Shown: one piece after another, positions 18,402 to 26,646 of the stretch
Layout of the letters: each line of letters opens with the position of its first letter
Position numbering within the stretch: the stretch's first letter is position 1
From: Shewanella halifaxensis HAW-EB4
Lineage (GTDB): Bacteria; Pseudomonadota; Gammaproteobacteria; Enterobacterales; Shewanellaceae
DNA length: 64,000 nucleotides
Reading direction: 5' to 3'
Assembly (NCBI RefSeq): GCF_000019185.1
Contig: NC_010334.1
Location: forward strand, 4,526,001 to 4,590,000
Made by a program: the position numbers and the translations under genes
The notes under the pieces: generated by a model
What the model saw: the letters and a program-made list of their open reading frames with translations, nothing else
Told to the model about the DNA's origin: nothing
Database searches by the model: none

Positions 18402-20585
18402 TTAACGAGCAAACCAGGCATCTTGCCACGCACTACCTGTACCTGGCGCATAATGACTCGCAGCGCCACTACACCAGCCGCTGTTTGGCCAAGGTAGGCA
18501 CTCATATACACCGCCAGCATTAGTGACTACGTCACCCGCTTGGTAATTTGTGCCTGCCGCGTAAGCTGGATAGTCGCCGCCCTCGCTATCTTCTTCAACC
18601 AAGCTAATGCTAGTACGACGAATCAGTTCCTGTTCTGGTGCGCTCACTACGACTTCATAGCTGCCTGCCGCTAAATCCGTTGCAGATAGAGTCATAGCTG
18701 CTGAGCTAGCTACGCTGACTTCACTACTTGCAAACACAGTGCTGCCTTGCACTAAGCTAGCATTAACTACCATAGTTTGGTTAACGCTAGCGCTAAACTC
18801 AATAGACACACTGCCTTGCTCAAGCACATAGCGCGGTGCAATACCGCTTATATCAAGTGTCGGCTTTACCACTGGCGGCAGACCACCATCACAATCGCTA
18901 TCACCTTGGGCTTTCCAAACGCCCCACTCACCTGTGGTACCCGGCTCATCACCTTGAGTCCACCAGCCCGCTAACCAGCTCTTACTAGCATGGCTTACTG
19001 TTTCACCGCCAAGATAGGTGGTTGTCGCATCCCAAGCGTTATCGCACACCGCGCCCTGCTCTTTTACTGTGATGGTTCGTAACACCTCAACTTGCTGAGC
19101 TGCACTATCACTGACGCGATAGGTTAGTAGGTACTGACCTACGCTGCTGGTATCCACATCACCTTCGACACTAACTTGCGCCGTTAGGTCACCATCTTCG
19201 GCGTCGATAGCACTCACGCCCGCTAATGCATCGAAAACACTGCCCAGTAATACGCTAGCGTTGGCGACACCCTTAAGCTCAGGTTTAGTGTTGTATACCT
19301 CTACCGTGCGCACCTGCTCAGTTAGGTTGTCATCACTATCACTTACGCGATAAGTCAGTGCATACAAACCTAAGGTCAGAGTATCGACCGAGCCTTCAAC
19401 TTGAATACTTGATGTGATGTCACCATCTTCCATATCACGAGCATTTACGCCCGCCAGTGCATCAAACTCTGCGCCTAACTTAACGCGAGTGTTGCTAAGC
19501 CCTGAGAAAATTGGCTTACCGTTATCTGGCTCTGGCGGCAGAATATCTTGACCATGAATGAATGGACCATAAGCCTTAATAAATGATTCGTTGTACGCCT
19601 GACCCGCAGAGCTCTGTCCCATATCCCAGTTAACCGACCAAGTCATCACACCACGTAGCGGCTGACCCTGCGCTTTTAATTGCTCAAATGCCGCATATAG
19701 CTTTTGCGGCTCATTGATATAACCCGTTGCTGCGGCGTCGATATTAGTTGGAATACCAAACACTAACTTATCGTGGGGGATCTTGGTAAAGCCGTTGGTG
19801 CCGTTAGATAAGGCATCGGCAATATGATAGATAAACTCCTGCTTAAGGTTATCGTTGTTTTGCGCAACCCAACCTAGCCCCTCGATATAGATACCATCGC
19901 CGCCTTGGTTATAAAACTGTGGGTTAATCCAGTCATAATAGCCCTCTAGCGCGGTGATATAAGGCACATACTTACCGCCTGTTGTCAGGTACGGAAATTC
20001 TGGCGCCATGGTGATCAAGAAGTTTTTGCCCTGCTCACGGTAGTAATCTTTAACGATACGCAGCGCCGCAGGAATAACGGTTTGGTTGTCTGCAGCGGTC
20101 ACCGCCGCTTGCTCTAAATCGATATCTAGACCATCAAAGCCATAGACTTCGACAAGACGAATAATCTCACTGGCTAAAGCTTGCTCTTGACCACTGCGTA
20201 GCTCGATATGAGCATCGGCGCCGCCTAAGGCGATCAATACCGAACGGCCTTGGCGGTTGAGCTCGCCGATCTGCTCAATAAATTGTGCTTCGGTTAAACC
20301 AATTTCAGGATCGAGTTTAAAGGTAGGAATGGTGCCGACTGCGCCGTAGACCTTCATAAACGACACATCGACCACGTTATATTGCGGATCGACCTCAGTT
20401 AAGGTCACACAAGGGGCGACACCACCTTTATAGCCCGCGCCGCCACACCAGTTATGCCAGTAACCCACAACAACCCCCGCTTGTGGGTTAATCATATCAA
20501 CGCCATTGGCCATCGCTGGCGCCGAAACCGCGCCCATTGCCAAGGCTATGCTTGCGCCAAGTAGATTAAGTTTGAGTGATTTCAT
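18402..20585 (-). CDS. Secreted GH18 chitinase with Ig-like repeats and two chitin-binding modules
   Basis: 727 residues. Signal peptide, then a GH18 catalytic domain (about 35-345) with the catalytic motif FDGLDIDLE and WINPQFYNQGG. Two near-identical Ig-like DUF5011-type repeats follow (FDALAGVNARDMEDGDIT and FDALAGVSAIDAEDGDLT). Next comes a CBM5/12 chitin-binding module (WDATTTYLGGETVSH), another beta-rich domain and a C-terminal second CBM5/12-like module (YQAGDVVTNAGGVYECLPWP). It should hydrolyse chitin outside the cell. The ATG at 20585 is chosen because AAGGGAT lies just upstream; an ATG at 20603 would place this site inside the gene. A c-di-GMP riboswitch and a terminator-like hairpin lie in the leader. 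Confidence 0.95.
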   Translation of the reverse strand: MKSLKLNLLGASIALAMGAVSAPAMANGVDMINPQAGVVVGYWHNWCGGAGYKGGVAPCVTLTEVDPQYNVVDVSFMKVYGAVGTIPTFKLDPEIGLTEAQFIEQIGELNRQGRSVLIALGGADAHIELRSGQEQALASEIIRLVEVYGFDGLDIDLEQAAVTAADNQTVIPAALRIVKDYYREQGKNFLITMAPEFPYLTTGGKYVPYITALEGYYDWINPQFYNQGGDGIYIEGLGWVAQNNDNLKQEFIYHIADALSNGTNGFTKIPHDKLVFGIPTNIDAAATGYINEPQKLYAAFEQLKAQGQPLRGVMTWSVNWDMGQSSAGQAYNESFIKAYGPFIHGQDILPPEPDNGKPIFSGLSNTRVKLGAEFDALAGVNARDMEDGDITSSIQVEGSVDTLTLGLYALTYRVSDSDDNLTEQVRTVEVYNTKPELKGVANASVLLGSVFDALAGVSAIDAEDGDLTAQVSVEGDVDTSSVGQYLLTYRVSDSAAQQVEVLRTITVKEQGAVCDNAWDATTTYLGGETVSHASKSWLAGWWTQGDEPGTTGEWGVWKAQGDSDCDGGLPPVVKPTLDISGIAPRYVLEQGSVSIEFSASVNQTMVVNASLVQGSTVFASSEVSVASSAAMTLSATDLAAGSYEVVVSAPEQELIRRTSISLVEEDSEGGDYPAYAAGTNYQAGDVVTNAGGVYECLPWPNSGWCSGAASHYAPGTGSAWQDAWFAR

Positions 20586-20612
20586 TAATTCATCCCTTTT
20601 CATTCAATATCG

Positions 20613-20648
20613 AAAAGCAACAAACAGGCAGGTAATATCTGCTGCCCG
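20613..20648 (-). terminator. Terminator-like hairpin in the chitinase leader (riboswitch expression platform)
   Basis: CGGGCAG pairs with CTGCCTG (one G-U pair) and is followed by TTTGTTGCTTTT. It sits four bases after the riboswitch aptamer and before the chitinase ribosome-binding site, so it is the likely switchable element. The T-run is imperfect. Confidence 0.55.
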
Positions 20649-20651
20649 TGT

Positions 20652-20745
20652 CACTTGCGGTAGCGCCACTGCCGTAGGAGTTGCTCCGTTAGGCTGGATG
20701 CTTTGCGTCACCCGCTTTCACAGGTTTTGCCTTTTTCATCAAGTG
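20652..20745 (-). promoter_or_regulatory. c-di-GMP riboswitch (GEMM-I) upstream of chitinase
   Basis: On the minus strand the leader holds the GEMM-I blocks in order: AAGGCAAAACC, a stem capped by a GAAA tetraloop (CCTGT-GAAA-GCGGG), GTGACGCAAAGC, CAGCCTAA and a later GGCGCTACCG. Outer stem P1 is CACTTG (20745-20740) with CAAGTG (20657-20652). Known GEMM-I RNAs bind c-di-GMP and control genes for surface life, including chitin functions in Vibrio. The rest of the 599-base gap up to 21184 is AT-rich apart from a promoter candidate on the other strand. Confidence 0.88.
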
Positions 20746-20983
20746 CATAAATAGCACTCGTCTTATTTTGCGGATTATTATCTGTAACCCTAATTTTGTA
20801 AATCTAAATATAGCGACAAAACCCAAGCTAACAGCAATAAACACCTTAAAACCACAAAAGACAAAATATTGACAACTAACATACTGATTAAACAAAGATA
20901 AAAATAAAACAAAATATACATTAACCAACATTTAAAGTAACTAACGCCAGAGTTATTCAATAAAAGTAACCATTAAAAATAAT

Positions 20984-21011
20984 TTGACAAAATTAACGCC
21001 AAAAATATAAC
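20984..21011 (+). promoter_or_regulatory. Sigma-70 promoter candidate
   Basis: TTGACA, 16-base spacer, TATAAC. It points to the DUF3302-HlyD pair but lies 174 bases before its start. Confidence 0.4.
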
Positions 21012-21184
21012 CCAAACCTAAAAATGTCAGATTATTGATATGAGTTAGCGCAATCACTATTTATTGGCACAAATCTCAAGAACCGCCCATAGAGTTCAAC
21101 TGGGGTTCAGCTAAGAAAAGCTAATATTTGCAGTCAGTTTATTTCATGTTTTTAACCTAATGATTAGCTATCTAAGAGAGTTGA

Positions 21185-21496
21185 ATGAAGATCCATGACA
21201 CCAATTTAACTTACGAAAACCTCCCTAGCGTAATGCTGCTGCTCGAATCTATTGCCTTTATGTGGGTCGTCACCCTGATCACCTTAGGGATAGTCAGCTG
21301 GGTAGCACTAAAACTTTGGCACCTACACTCATTACCCAAGTACTTAGCCAAAGAACGCGGCATGCGGCAGGCCAAACTGGTTTTCTGGCTCTGTATGCTA
21401 GGCCTGTTTTGGAAGCCACTTTGGGTGCTCGCCGTTATCGCCATCGTGACCGATTGGGACCGAGTACAAGAGTGGATTAGGGGGACGCGCGCATGA
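21185..21496 (+). CDS. DUF3302 (YiaW-like) membrane protein
   Basis: 103 residues with two hydrophobic helices (about 20-42 and 64-84) and a short charged tail (DWDRVQEWIRG). Size, topology and its overlap with an HlyD-type gene match E. coli YiaW, which is paired with YiaV. Function unknown; it probably helps an inner-membrane adaptor. The last four bases overlap the next start, so the two are translated together. Confidence 0.8.
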   Translation: MKIHDTNLTYENLPSVMLLLESIAFMWVVTLITLGIVSWVALKLWHLHSLPKYLAKERGMRQAKLVFWLCMLGLFWKPLWVLAVIAIVTDWDRVQEWIRGTRA

Positions 21497-22524
21497 AAGA
21501 GATAATGCTGCCCTATATTTTTATCGTCTGGTTACTATTCAAATTTAAAGTCATTAAAGCGAGACCTAGAAACTACTTTATCAGCGTATTTGTTGGCTGC
21601 CTGATTGCGGTGGCCCTATTCTTAGCTCATCGTTTCTACTCGCCGGCGGATCTGACCAACTCCACCACAGTGCGCGCTCCACACGCCATTTTGTCACCAG
21701 CGATTGGCCAACAGATCGATACTATCTCAATCGATCACAACCAACACGTGAACAAAGGCGAACTGCTCTACACCTTGGTCGATGACAAGGTCAGCAGCGC
21801 CATCGATGAGATCAATGCCAGAGTACAAGAGGTAAAGCGCAATATTGAAGCGACAGAAGTCAAACTGGCGCAGGCCAAGCGTAATCACCAACGTAAAATT
21901 AACTTGGGCGATCATGTGAGTGAGCGAGATCTAGAAAACGCTGCCGATAAAGTAGAGATCACCACTGCCGAACTCAAGGTTCAATATGCCCAACTAGAGG
22001 TGCAATATGCCCAGTTGCGTAAACAAGAGTTTGAGCTTAAAAGACTCGAAGTACGTGCACCATTTGACGGCATGGTGACCCATGTCTATATCGCCGATGG
22101 CTCGCGTGTCGGTGCCATGCACCTTTGGGATACTGGCCGCAAGTTTGTCGAGATGCGTATTCCCGACCAGTCCTTTGCCTATATTCAACCCGGACAGTTT
22201 GCCGAGTTCTATATTAATGCCTACCCTGGGCAGATATTCAGAGCAAGAGTGCACAGCAAGGTTGAGGCCACAGGTGAAGCTCAAGGCGATATCTTACCTC
22301 GCGAGCAGATGGTGTCTCGTCACATCAACTTAGGCTCCATGCCTGTTGGCAGAACTGTGGTGCTTGAGGTCGATGACGCCACTATGGCGATGCTGCCTAT
22401 TGGCGCCACGGGCTCGGCGTGGATAAGCGCCGACAAGCCGTCCTCGATATTGGGATTTCTCGACATTATTGGTGCAGCAACGGTGAGATTAACAGCGGTA
22501 AAAGCTTACCTCAATCCGCTATAA
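21493..22524 (+). CDS. HlyD-family membrane fusion protein (YiaV/YibH-like)
   Basis: 343 residues. One or two N-terminal membrane helices (up to about 48), then a lipoyl-like half (ILSPAIGQQIDTISIDHNQHVNKGELLYTL), a long coiled coil (about 95-170, QVQYAQLEVQYAQLR-like repeats), the second lipoyl half (LEVRAPFDGMVTHVYIADGSRV) and a beta-barrel part. Such adaptors bridge inner-membrane pumps to the outer membrane, but no transporter is adjacent apart from DUF3302. The C-terminus ends VKAYLNPL; a diverged copy of this tail occurs alone near 23576. Confidence 0.88.
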   Translation: MKEIMLPYIFIVWLLFKFKVIKARPRNYFISVFVGCLIAVALFLAHRFYSPADLTNSTTVRAPHAILSPAIGQQIDTISIDHNQHVNKGELLYTLVDDKVSSAIDEINARVQEVKRNIEATEVKLAQAKRNHQRKINLGDHVSERDLENAADKVEITTAELKVQYAQLEVQYAQLRKQEFELKRLEVRAPFDGMVTHVYIADGSRVGAMHLWDTGRKFVEMRIPDQSFAYIQPGQFAEFYINAYPGQIFRARVHSKVEATGEAQGDILPREQMVSRHINLGSMPVGRTVVLEVDDATMAMLPIGATGSAWISADKPSSILGFLDIIGAATVRLTAVKAYLNPL

Positions 22525-22555
22525 GCGCGGTGATGGCAACTATGGCGACATAAAC

Positions 22556-22583
22556 AAAAAGCACAGCCTAGGCTGTGCTTTTT
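22556..22583. terminator. Bidirectional terminator
   Basis: AAAAAGCACAGCC directly followed by its complement GGCTGTGCTTTTT, between the convergent HlyD and Bax-inhibitor genes. Confidence 0.9.
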
Positions 22584-22605
22584 AACCGTGATGAAACTCA
22601 GTGAT

Positions 22606-23283
22606 TTATCGCTTGGAGGATAAGATCTCTAACAGTCGTAGGAACAAGTTAATGATCTCCATATACAGCAGGCCACCAAAATCGATCGCTTCATCTAAGG
22701 TTTCGCCGTATTTACAGGCCTGCGCCCAAAAGTATCCTATGTAGCCGCACATGCTGACGGCCACGATCCAGTGAATTAACTCATGGCTATGGCCAAACAT
22801 GAGCAACCAACTCAGCTCAATCGTTAAGATCCACCCCGTGATCACAACCAACACCTTACCAAAGCTCATAAACAACTTTGGCATCAAGGTCGCGCTAATA
22901 ATCATTAATAGCGTAATACCTGCGGTATATTGAATCGCAGTCACAATTTCACTATCGGTGAAGTACTGTAGGCATAGTTTCAGTAATAAGCCCACGCTCA
23001 AGGTCACTAGGTTATAACCTAAAAAGCTAAATAGCGGCGCCCGATAACGAAACATGATCAGAAAGCCAAGAGTAGAGAAAATAAGGAAACCAATGAGGAT
23101 CACCCAAGGATTAACGCTATTAATCCACTCTGTAGGAAAATGAACGACCGTCAGGTAATTCGTCGTAAATCCCCACATCAATACCAAGCCAATCACCAAG
23201 TTAAACACCGACTTACTCACGGCTCTGTCTTTTAAAAATATCCCTGATAAATAATGGCTCACGCCCACTTGTGACTTTTCCAT
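22606..23283 (-). CDS. Bax inhibitor-1/YccA-family membrane protein
   Basis: 225 residues with seven hydrophobic helices. The C-terminal signature EAIDFGGLLYMEIINLFLRLLEIL is that of the BI-1/YccA/YbhL family, in which a conserved Asp pair in the last helices forms a pH-sensitive ion path. Bacterial members modulate FtsH or leak calcium; the exact role here is unknown. The gene stands alone between a shared terminator and a gap that contains a gene relic. Confidence 0.85.
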   Translation of the reverse strand: MEKSQVGVSHYLSGIFLKDRAVSKSVFNLVIGLVLMWGFTTNYLTVVHFPTEWINSVNPWVILIGFLIFSTLGFLIMFRYRAPLFSFLGYNLVTLSVGLLLKLCLQYFTDSEIVTAIQYTAGITLLMIISATLMPKLFMSFGKVLVVITGWILTIELSWLLMFGHSHELIHWIVAVSMCGYIGYFWAQACKYGETLDEAIDFGGLLYMEIINLFLRLLEILSSKR

Positions 23284-23478
23284 AAAACACTTGCTCCTAG
23301 CAATAATGCGGTATTAACCGCCAGATGCCGGGCAGCATAACCAAGGCAAAGCCAGTACCATATAAACAAAGATTCAATTTGCAAAATAGGTCAACAAACA
23401 AAGCGTTAACTGGTTAGTACTTATCCATAACCAACATAAAAACAACCGATTATTACCATCTAAAACAGCACAACGTTA

Positions 23479-23502
23479 GCGTCGACAAGCCACTGTCGAC
23501 GC
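23479..23502. repeat. Perfect inverted repeat
   Basis: GCGTCGACA and TGTCGACGC separated by six bases. It directly borders the hlyD-like relic, so it may mark a deletion or insertion boundary, or an operator. Confidence 0.6.
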
Positions 23503-23504
23503 AC

Positions 23505-23576
23505 AATTCTCTCGATTTTATAGGTGCGAAAACTGTGCCCTTAACCGTAGTAAAAGCGTATCTAAACCCTTTGTAG
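23505..23576 (+). pseudogene. Vestigial 3' end of a second HlyD/YiaV-like gene
   Basis: Plus-strand codons read SLDFIGAKTVPLTVVKAYL then NPL and stop. This aligns with the end of the intact HlyD protein (FLDIIGAATVRLTAVKAYL, NPL). The nucleotides differ at many third positions, so it is an old paralogue rather than a recent duplication. Nothing homologous is left before the inverted repeat at 23479-23502. Confidence 0.7.
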
Positions 23577-23580
23577 CACT

Positions 23581-23599
23581 TTACAGCAAGGTGCTGTAA
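23581..23599. terminator. Hairpin after the HlyD-like relic
   Basis: TTACAGCA pairs with TGCTGTAA around AGG, four bases after the relic's stop; likely its former terminator, though no T-run remains. The rest of the gap 23284-23814 shows nothing else. Confidence 0.4.
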
Positions 23600-23814
23600 T
23601 AACAGGAAGTATTATACAAAAAACAACCTTGGCTGGCTTTTACTCACGTTTCAGCGCATACAACCAAGTTCCCCTAGCCGAATCGCTTAAGCTGCATCTT
23701 TACCCTCGCACTTAGTTCAAAATTATCCATCTAAAAATCGCATTCAATGCCATACTTCAATATATATCATCGGCGTAAATACCACGCTCAGTCGAACTAG
23801 TTGGGAATGTAAAT

Positions 23815-24018
23815 ATGAGCAAATCACACGACAGTACCCGTAGACAGTCAGACCACGGCAAACAACACTCTGCAGAGTTTGAGCATAAGAAGAAGCTAGG
23901 TAAAAACCCTAATGAACTTCATGTACCTAAGCCAAGCAAAGATCAACATGAATACCATGAAGAACAGGCAGAGGCTCCACTAGCCCATAAGCATGAAGAT
24001 GGGGGGAGTGAGGAGTAA
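23815..24018 (+). CDS. Small hydrophilic protein, unknown
   Basis: 67 residues, rich in His, Lys and Glu (HGKQHSAEFEHKKKLGKNP; HEYHEEQAEAP), with no hydrophobic core, so probably disordered. A GGGA-type ribosome-binding site precedes the ATG. I do not recognise a family. The 290 bases after it up to 24308 hold nothing I can name. Confidence 0.55.
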   Translation: MSKSHDSTRRQSDHGKQHSAEFEHKKKLGKNPNELHVPKPSKDQHEYHEEQAEAPLAHKHEDGGSEE

Positions 24019-24308
24019 ATTAGGCTGGTTAAGCAGGTTAACCTCTCTAATACTCGATCATTAAATCTGCTCATGTTTGCTCTAAAGAGCCCATATCGCT
24101 ACAGCAATCCGTTAGCGATAAGGCTGCCGCTCGTCTTAAACGCCTAGTAATAACGCTTATCAATAACGGCCCAGAAACTGATTTCTATTTATCACTCAAA
24201 AGAATCGAATCGCAGTAAAGGTCGTCACACAATCTAATTAAGGGTTAAGTGCAGAAAAGTGCTAGAATCAGCAGCAATTAACTTTCCACATCAAGCAAAG
24301 GTAGTGCA

Positions 24309-24560
24309 ATGAACCCGATTCTTGCGATCTTAAAAGAGCACAACGTCAGCGACGAGCAAGCTAAAGAGCTGTTCCAAACTTTGACAGAGAACCCAATGAT
24401 GGCGATGGCTGTTATCGGCCAGTTAGGCATTCCTCCAGAGAAGCTACAACAGCTTATGGGGCTAGTGATGCAAAACCCGGCTTTAATTAAAGAAGCTGTT
24501 GAAGAGCTTGGATTAGACTTTTCAAAAGTTGAAGCGGCCAAGGCTCAGCTTCAACAGTAA
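24309..24560 (+). CDS. DUF2999-family small helical protein
   Basis: 83 residues, wholly helical and soluble: ILKEHNVSDEQAKELFQTL, GQLGIPPEKLQQLMGLV and EELGLDFSKVEAAKAQL. It matches the small DUF2999 proteins I know from Shewanella and Vibrio; function unknown. It has its own terminator. Confidence 0.75.
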   Translation: MNPILAILKEHNVSDEQAKELFQTLTENPMMAMAVIGQLGIPPEKLQQLMGLVMQNPALIKEAVEELGLDFSKVEAAKAQLQQ

Positions 24561-24605
24561 TTAGCTGCAAAAGCACCTAGCAACAGGCGCTAGCTATCAG
24601 CGTGA

Positions 24606-24642
24606 TAAAAAAAGAGTAAGCTTTCGCTTACTCTTTTTTTAT
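24606..24642. terminator. Rho-independent terminator
   Basis: AAAGAGTAAGC-TTTC-GCTTACTCTTT with T-run on the plus side; ends the DUF2999 gene. Confidence 0.9.
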
Positions 24643-24691
24643 CTGCTAAACAGCAGATTGGTTAATCCCCCTAAGCAGCGGCGCACTTTAT

Positions 24692-24802
24692 TTACTCGCT
24701 TTTAGCCGCAAACAGTTTAGGCTCTGGGAATTCCGGAATACTCAATTCTCTTGGCAAACTAAACAGCACGGCATCAACCACGTCATAACCGTCCGCCGCA
24801 TC
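24692..24802 (-). pseudogene. Possible C-terminal gene relic
   Basis: The minus strand reads 36 codons, DAADGYDVVDAVLFSLPREL and on to PEPKLFAAKSE, to a stop, immediately preceded by an in-frame TAG and no start. The composition is protein-like, not random. I do not recognise the parent family. Confidence 0.35.
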
Positions 24803-24938
24803 CTAGATGAAAACATTACGCTAGAGAGAGGCCAATTTTCTTTATGTGGGTTAGTTCACGTAATCATCCCTGGTGAATCGATCCCGAGCGTGCTCAATAT
24901 ATAAAACTTGAACTAGTGCACATTTTACCTAGTGTTGC

Positions 24939-24966
24939 TTGCGCCGCTTTGATAGCCGCGTACAAT
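24939..24966 (+). promoter_or_regulatory. Sigma-70 promoter for the riboswitch-permease transcript
   Basis: TTGCGC, 16-base spacer, TACAAT. Transcription would begin near 24973, about 14 bases before the purine aptamer, which is the expected layout. Confidence 0.55.
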
Positions 24967-24986
24967 CCGCGCCAACAATTTATTGT

Positions 24987-25051
24987 GCTGTATATCGCTG
25001 GAAATCTGGTCCAGAAGTCTCTACCACAAGACCTAATCTTGTGACTACAGC
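24987..25051 (+). promoter_or_regulatory. Purine riboswitch (guanine/hypoxanthine type)
   Basis: Three-way junction with all parts in order. P1 is GCTGTA (24987-24992) with TACAGC (25046-25051). P2 is CTGGA/TCCAG with 7-base loop AATCTGG. J2/3 is AAGTCTCTACC. P3 is CACAAG/CTTGTG with loop ACCTAAT. The two loops keep the GG and CC that form the kissing contact. The specificity base after P3 is C (GACTA, 25045), the guanine/hypoxanthine form rather than adenine (U). It lies 157 bases before the NCS2 permease start. Downstream stems CTGCCAA/TTGGCGG and TTGGC/GCCAA are mutually exclusive and may be the expression platform. Confidence 0.85.
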
Positions 25052-25208
25052 CCAATCACCGTCCGCTGCCAAACACTTGAAACACTTGGCGGCCAGTGGT
25101 ATCTGCCAATAAATTTATTGACCCCTAATGTATTAATAATGCATGAGTCATGCACTCACGAATACATAGATAAATTAGCATATCAATAAATACCAATAAG
25201 GCATCACT

Positions 25209-26579
25209 GTGGCGATCTCTGGCTTACTACAACGTGCGGGACAGTCCCGCTTTCTAGATACAACATTCCAACTTTCACAGCGCAAAGCCAATGTTGGCAC
25301 CGAGCTATACGCAGGCTTTATCACCTTCTTAGCCATGAGTTATATCTTGGCAGTGAACCCTGCGATCTTAGGTGGTATCGAAGGTATGGATAAGGGCGCG
25401 ATCTTTACCGCTACCGCCTTAGCTGCCGCGCTCGCAACATTGATAATGGGCTTCTTCGGTAATTATCCAGTGATGCTAGCGCCAGGGATGAGCATGAATG
25501 GCTTCTTTAAGGGCATGCTGGCATCGAGCTCTGTGGCGCTTATCTGGCACGAGGCGCTGTTCGGCATCTTTCTCTCGGGTATCGTCTACCTGATCTTCTC
25601 GATGACCAAAATTCGCAAGCAGATGATTGAGTCTATTCCCGAGGATCTAAAACTCGCCATCACAGTCTCTCTAGGTCTATTTATCGCCTTCCTCGGACTG
25701 AAGAATGCCGGCATCATCGTCGCTAATCCCGTGGTGCTCGTGAGCATGGGAGATATTACCAAGCCACAAGTCGCCATCGCCTTTATCAGCCTGTTCGTAG
25801 CGGTCGGTTGCATGGTGAGAAATATCAAACTGGCCACCTTCATCGCCTTTATGACCTCAATCATCCTGACGCTTATTAGCGATGCCGTACTTGGCACTCA
25901 GTATGCGCCCATTCCTGAAACTTGGTTCAGCGCGCCACCTAGCCTAGAGCCTAGCTTTGGTAAGGTATTCAACTTCGAGTTTCTCACAATCGATAAACTA
26001 TTTGATCTTCTGTTTATCGTCATCATCTTCTTTATCGTCGACTTCTTCGATGGTTTATCGACGATTGTCGGCGTAGGTAAAGATGCAGGCATTATCGACA
26101 AAGACGGAAAAGTGCCTAACGCCCGCGCCGCATTAGTAGCTGATGCTGGCGGCACCGTGATTGGCAGCGTACTCGGTACCACCTCTATCACGGCGTTTTC
26201 AGAGTCGGGGATCGCTTCGGCTCAAGGTGCTAAGACGGGGCTCGCCGCCGTTGCCACCGCAGTATTGTTCCTACTCGCCCTGTTCTGCTATCCGGTATTC
26301 TCTATGTTCTCTACCGCTATCGTTGCGCCTGCGATGATCGTGGTGGGAATTTACATGATTGGTCGTTTAGGGCAGATCCAGTGGGATCACAAGCCATCGT
26401 GTATCGCCGCCTTCTTCACCATGATGTTTACCATTTTGAGCTTCTCTCCGGCCAACGGCATGGCGATGGGCTTTATCAGCTATGCGTTTGCCATGGTGGT
26501 TGCAGGTAAAGGCCGTGAGGTACATCCGATCATCTATGGCTTGTCCGTTATCTTTATCGCCTACCTCGTGATGCTGTAA
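25209..26579 (+). CDS. NCS2-family purine permease (AzgA/PbuG type)
   Basis: 456 residues with about 12-14 hydrophobic segments. Family marks: TELYAGFITFLAMSYILAVNP at the start, MLAPGMSMNGFF (usually APGMGLNAFF) and the second half-site ITAFSESGIASAQGAKTGL. It should import guanine, hypoxanthine or adenine with protons across the inner membrane. The changed APGMSMN motif means the ligand range could differ. The start is GTG with AAGG upstream. A purine riboswitch in the leader supports guanine or hypoxanthine. Confidence 0.9.
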   Translation: MAISGLLQRAGQSRFLDTTFQLSQRKANVGTELYAGFITFLAMSYILAVNPAILGGIEGMDKGAIFTATALAAALATLIMGFFGNYPVMLAPGMSMNGFFKGMLASSSVALIWHEALFGIFLSGIVYLIFSMTKIRKQMIESIPEDLKLAITVSLGLFIAFLGLKNAGIIVANPVVLVSMGDITKPQVAIAFISLFVAVGCMVRNIKLATFIAFMTSIILTLISDAVLGTQYAPIPETWFSAPPSLEPSFGKVFNFEFLTIDKLFDLLFIVIIFFIVDFFDGLSTIVGVGKDAGIIDKDGKVPNARAALVADAGGTVIGSVLGTTSITAFSESGIASAQGAKTGLAAVATAVLFLLALFCYPVFSMFSTAIVAPAMIVVGIYMIGRLGQIQWDHKPSCIAAFFTMMFTILSFSPANGMAMGFISYAFAMVVAGKGREVHPIIYGLSVIFIAYLVML

Positions 26580-26600
26580 TCGATTGTAAATAAGCGCATA

Positions 26601-26632
26601 AAAAAAGGGCCGTACAATACGGCCCTTTTTCT
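26601..26632. terminator. Bidirectional terminator
   Basis: AAAGGGCCGTA-CAA-TACGGCCCTTT with flanking A- and T-runs, between the convergent permease and TerC-CBS genes. Confidence 0.9.
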
Positions 26633-26646
26633 TTAGCAGATAAAAT

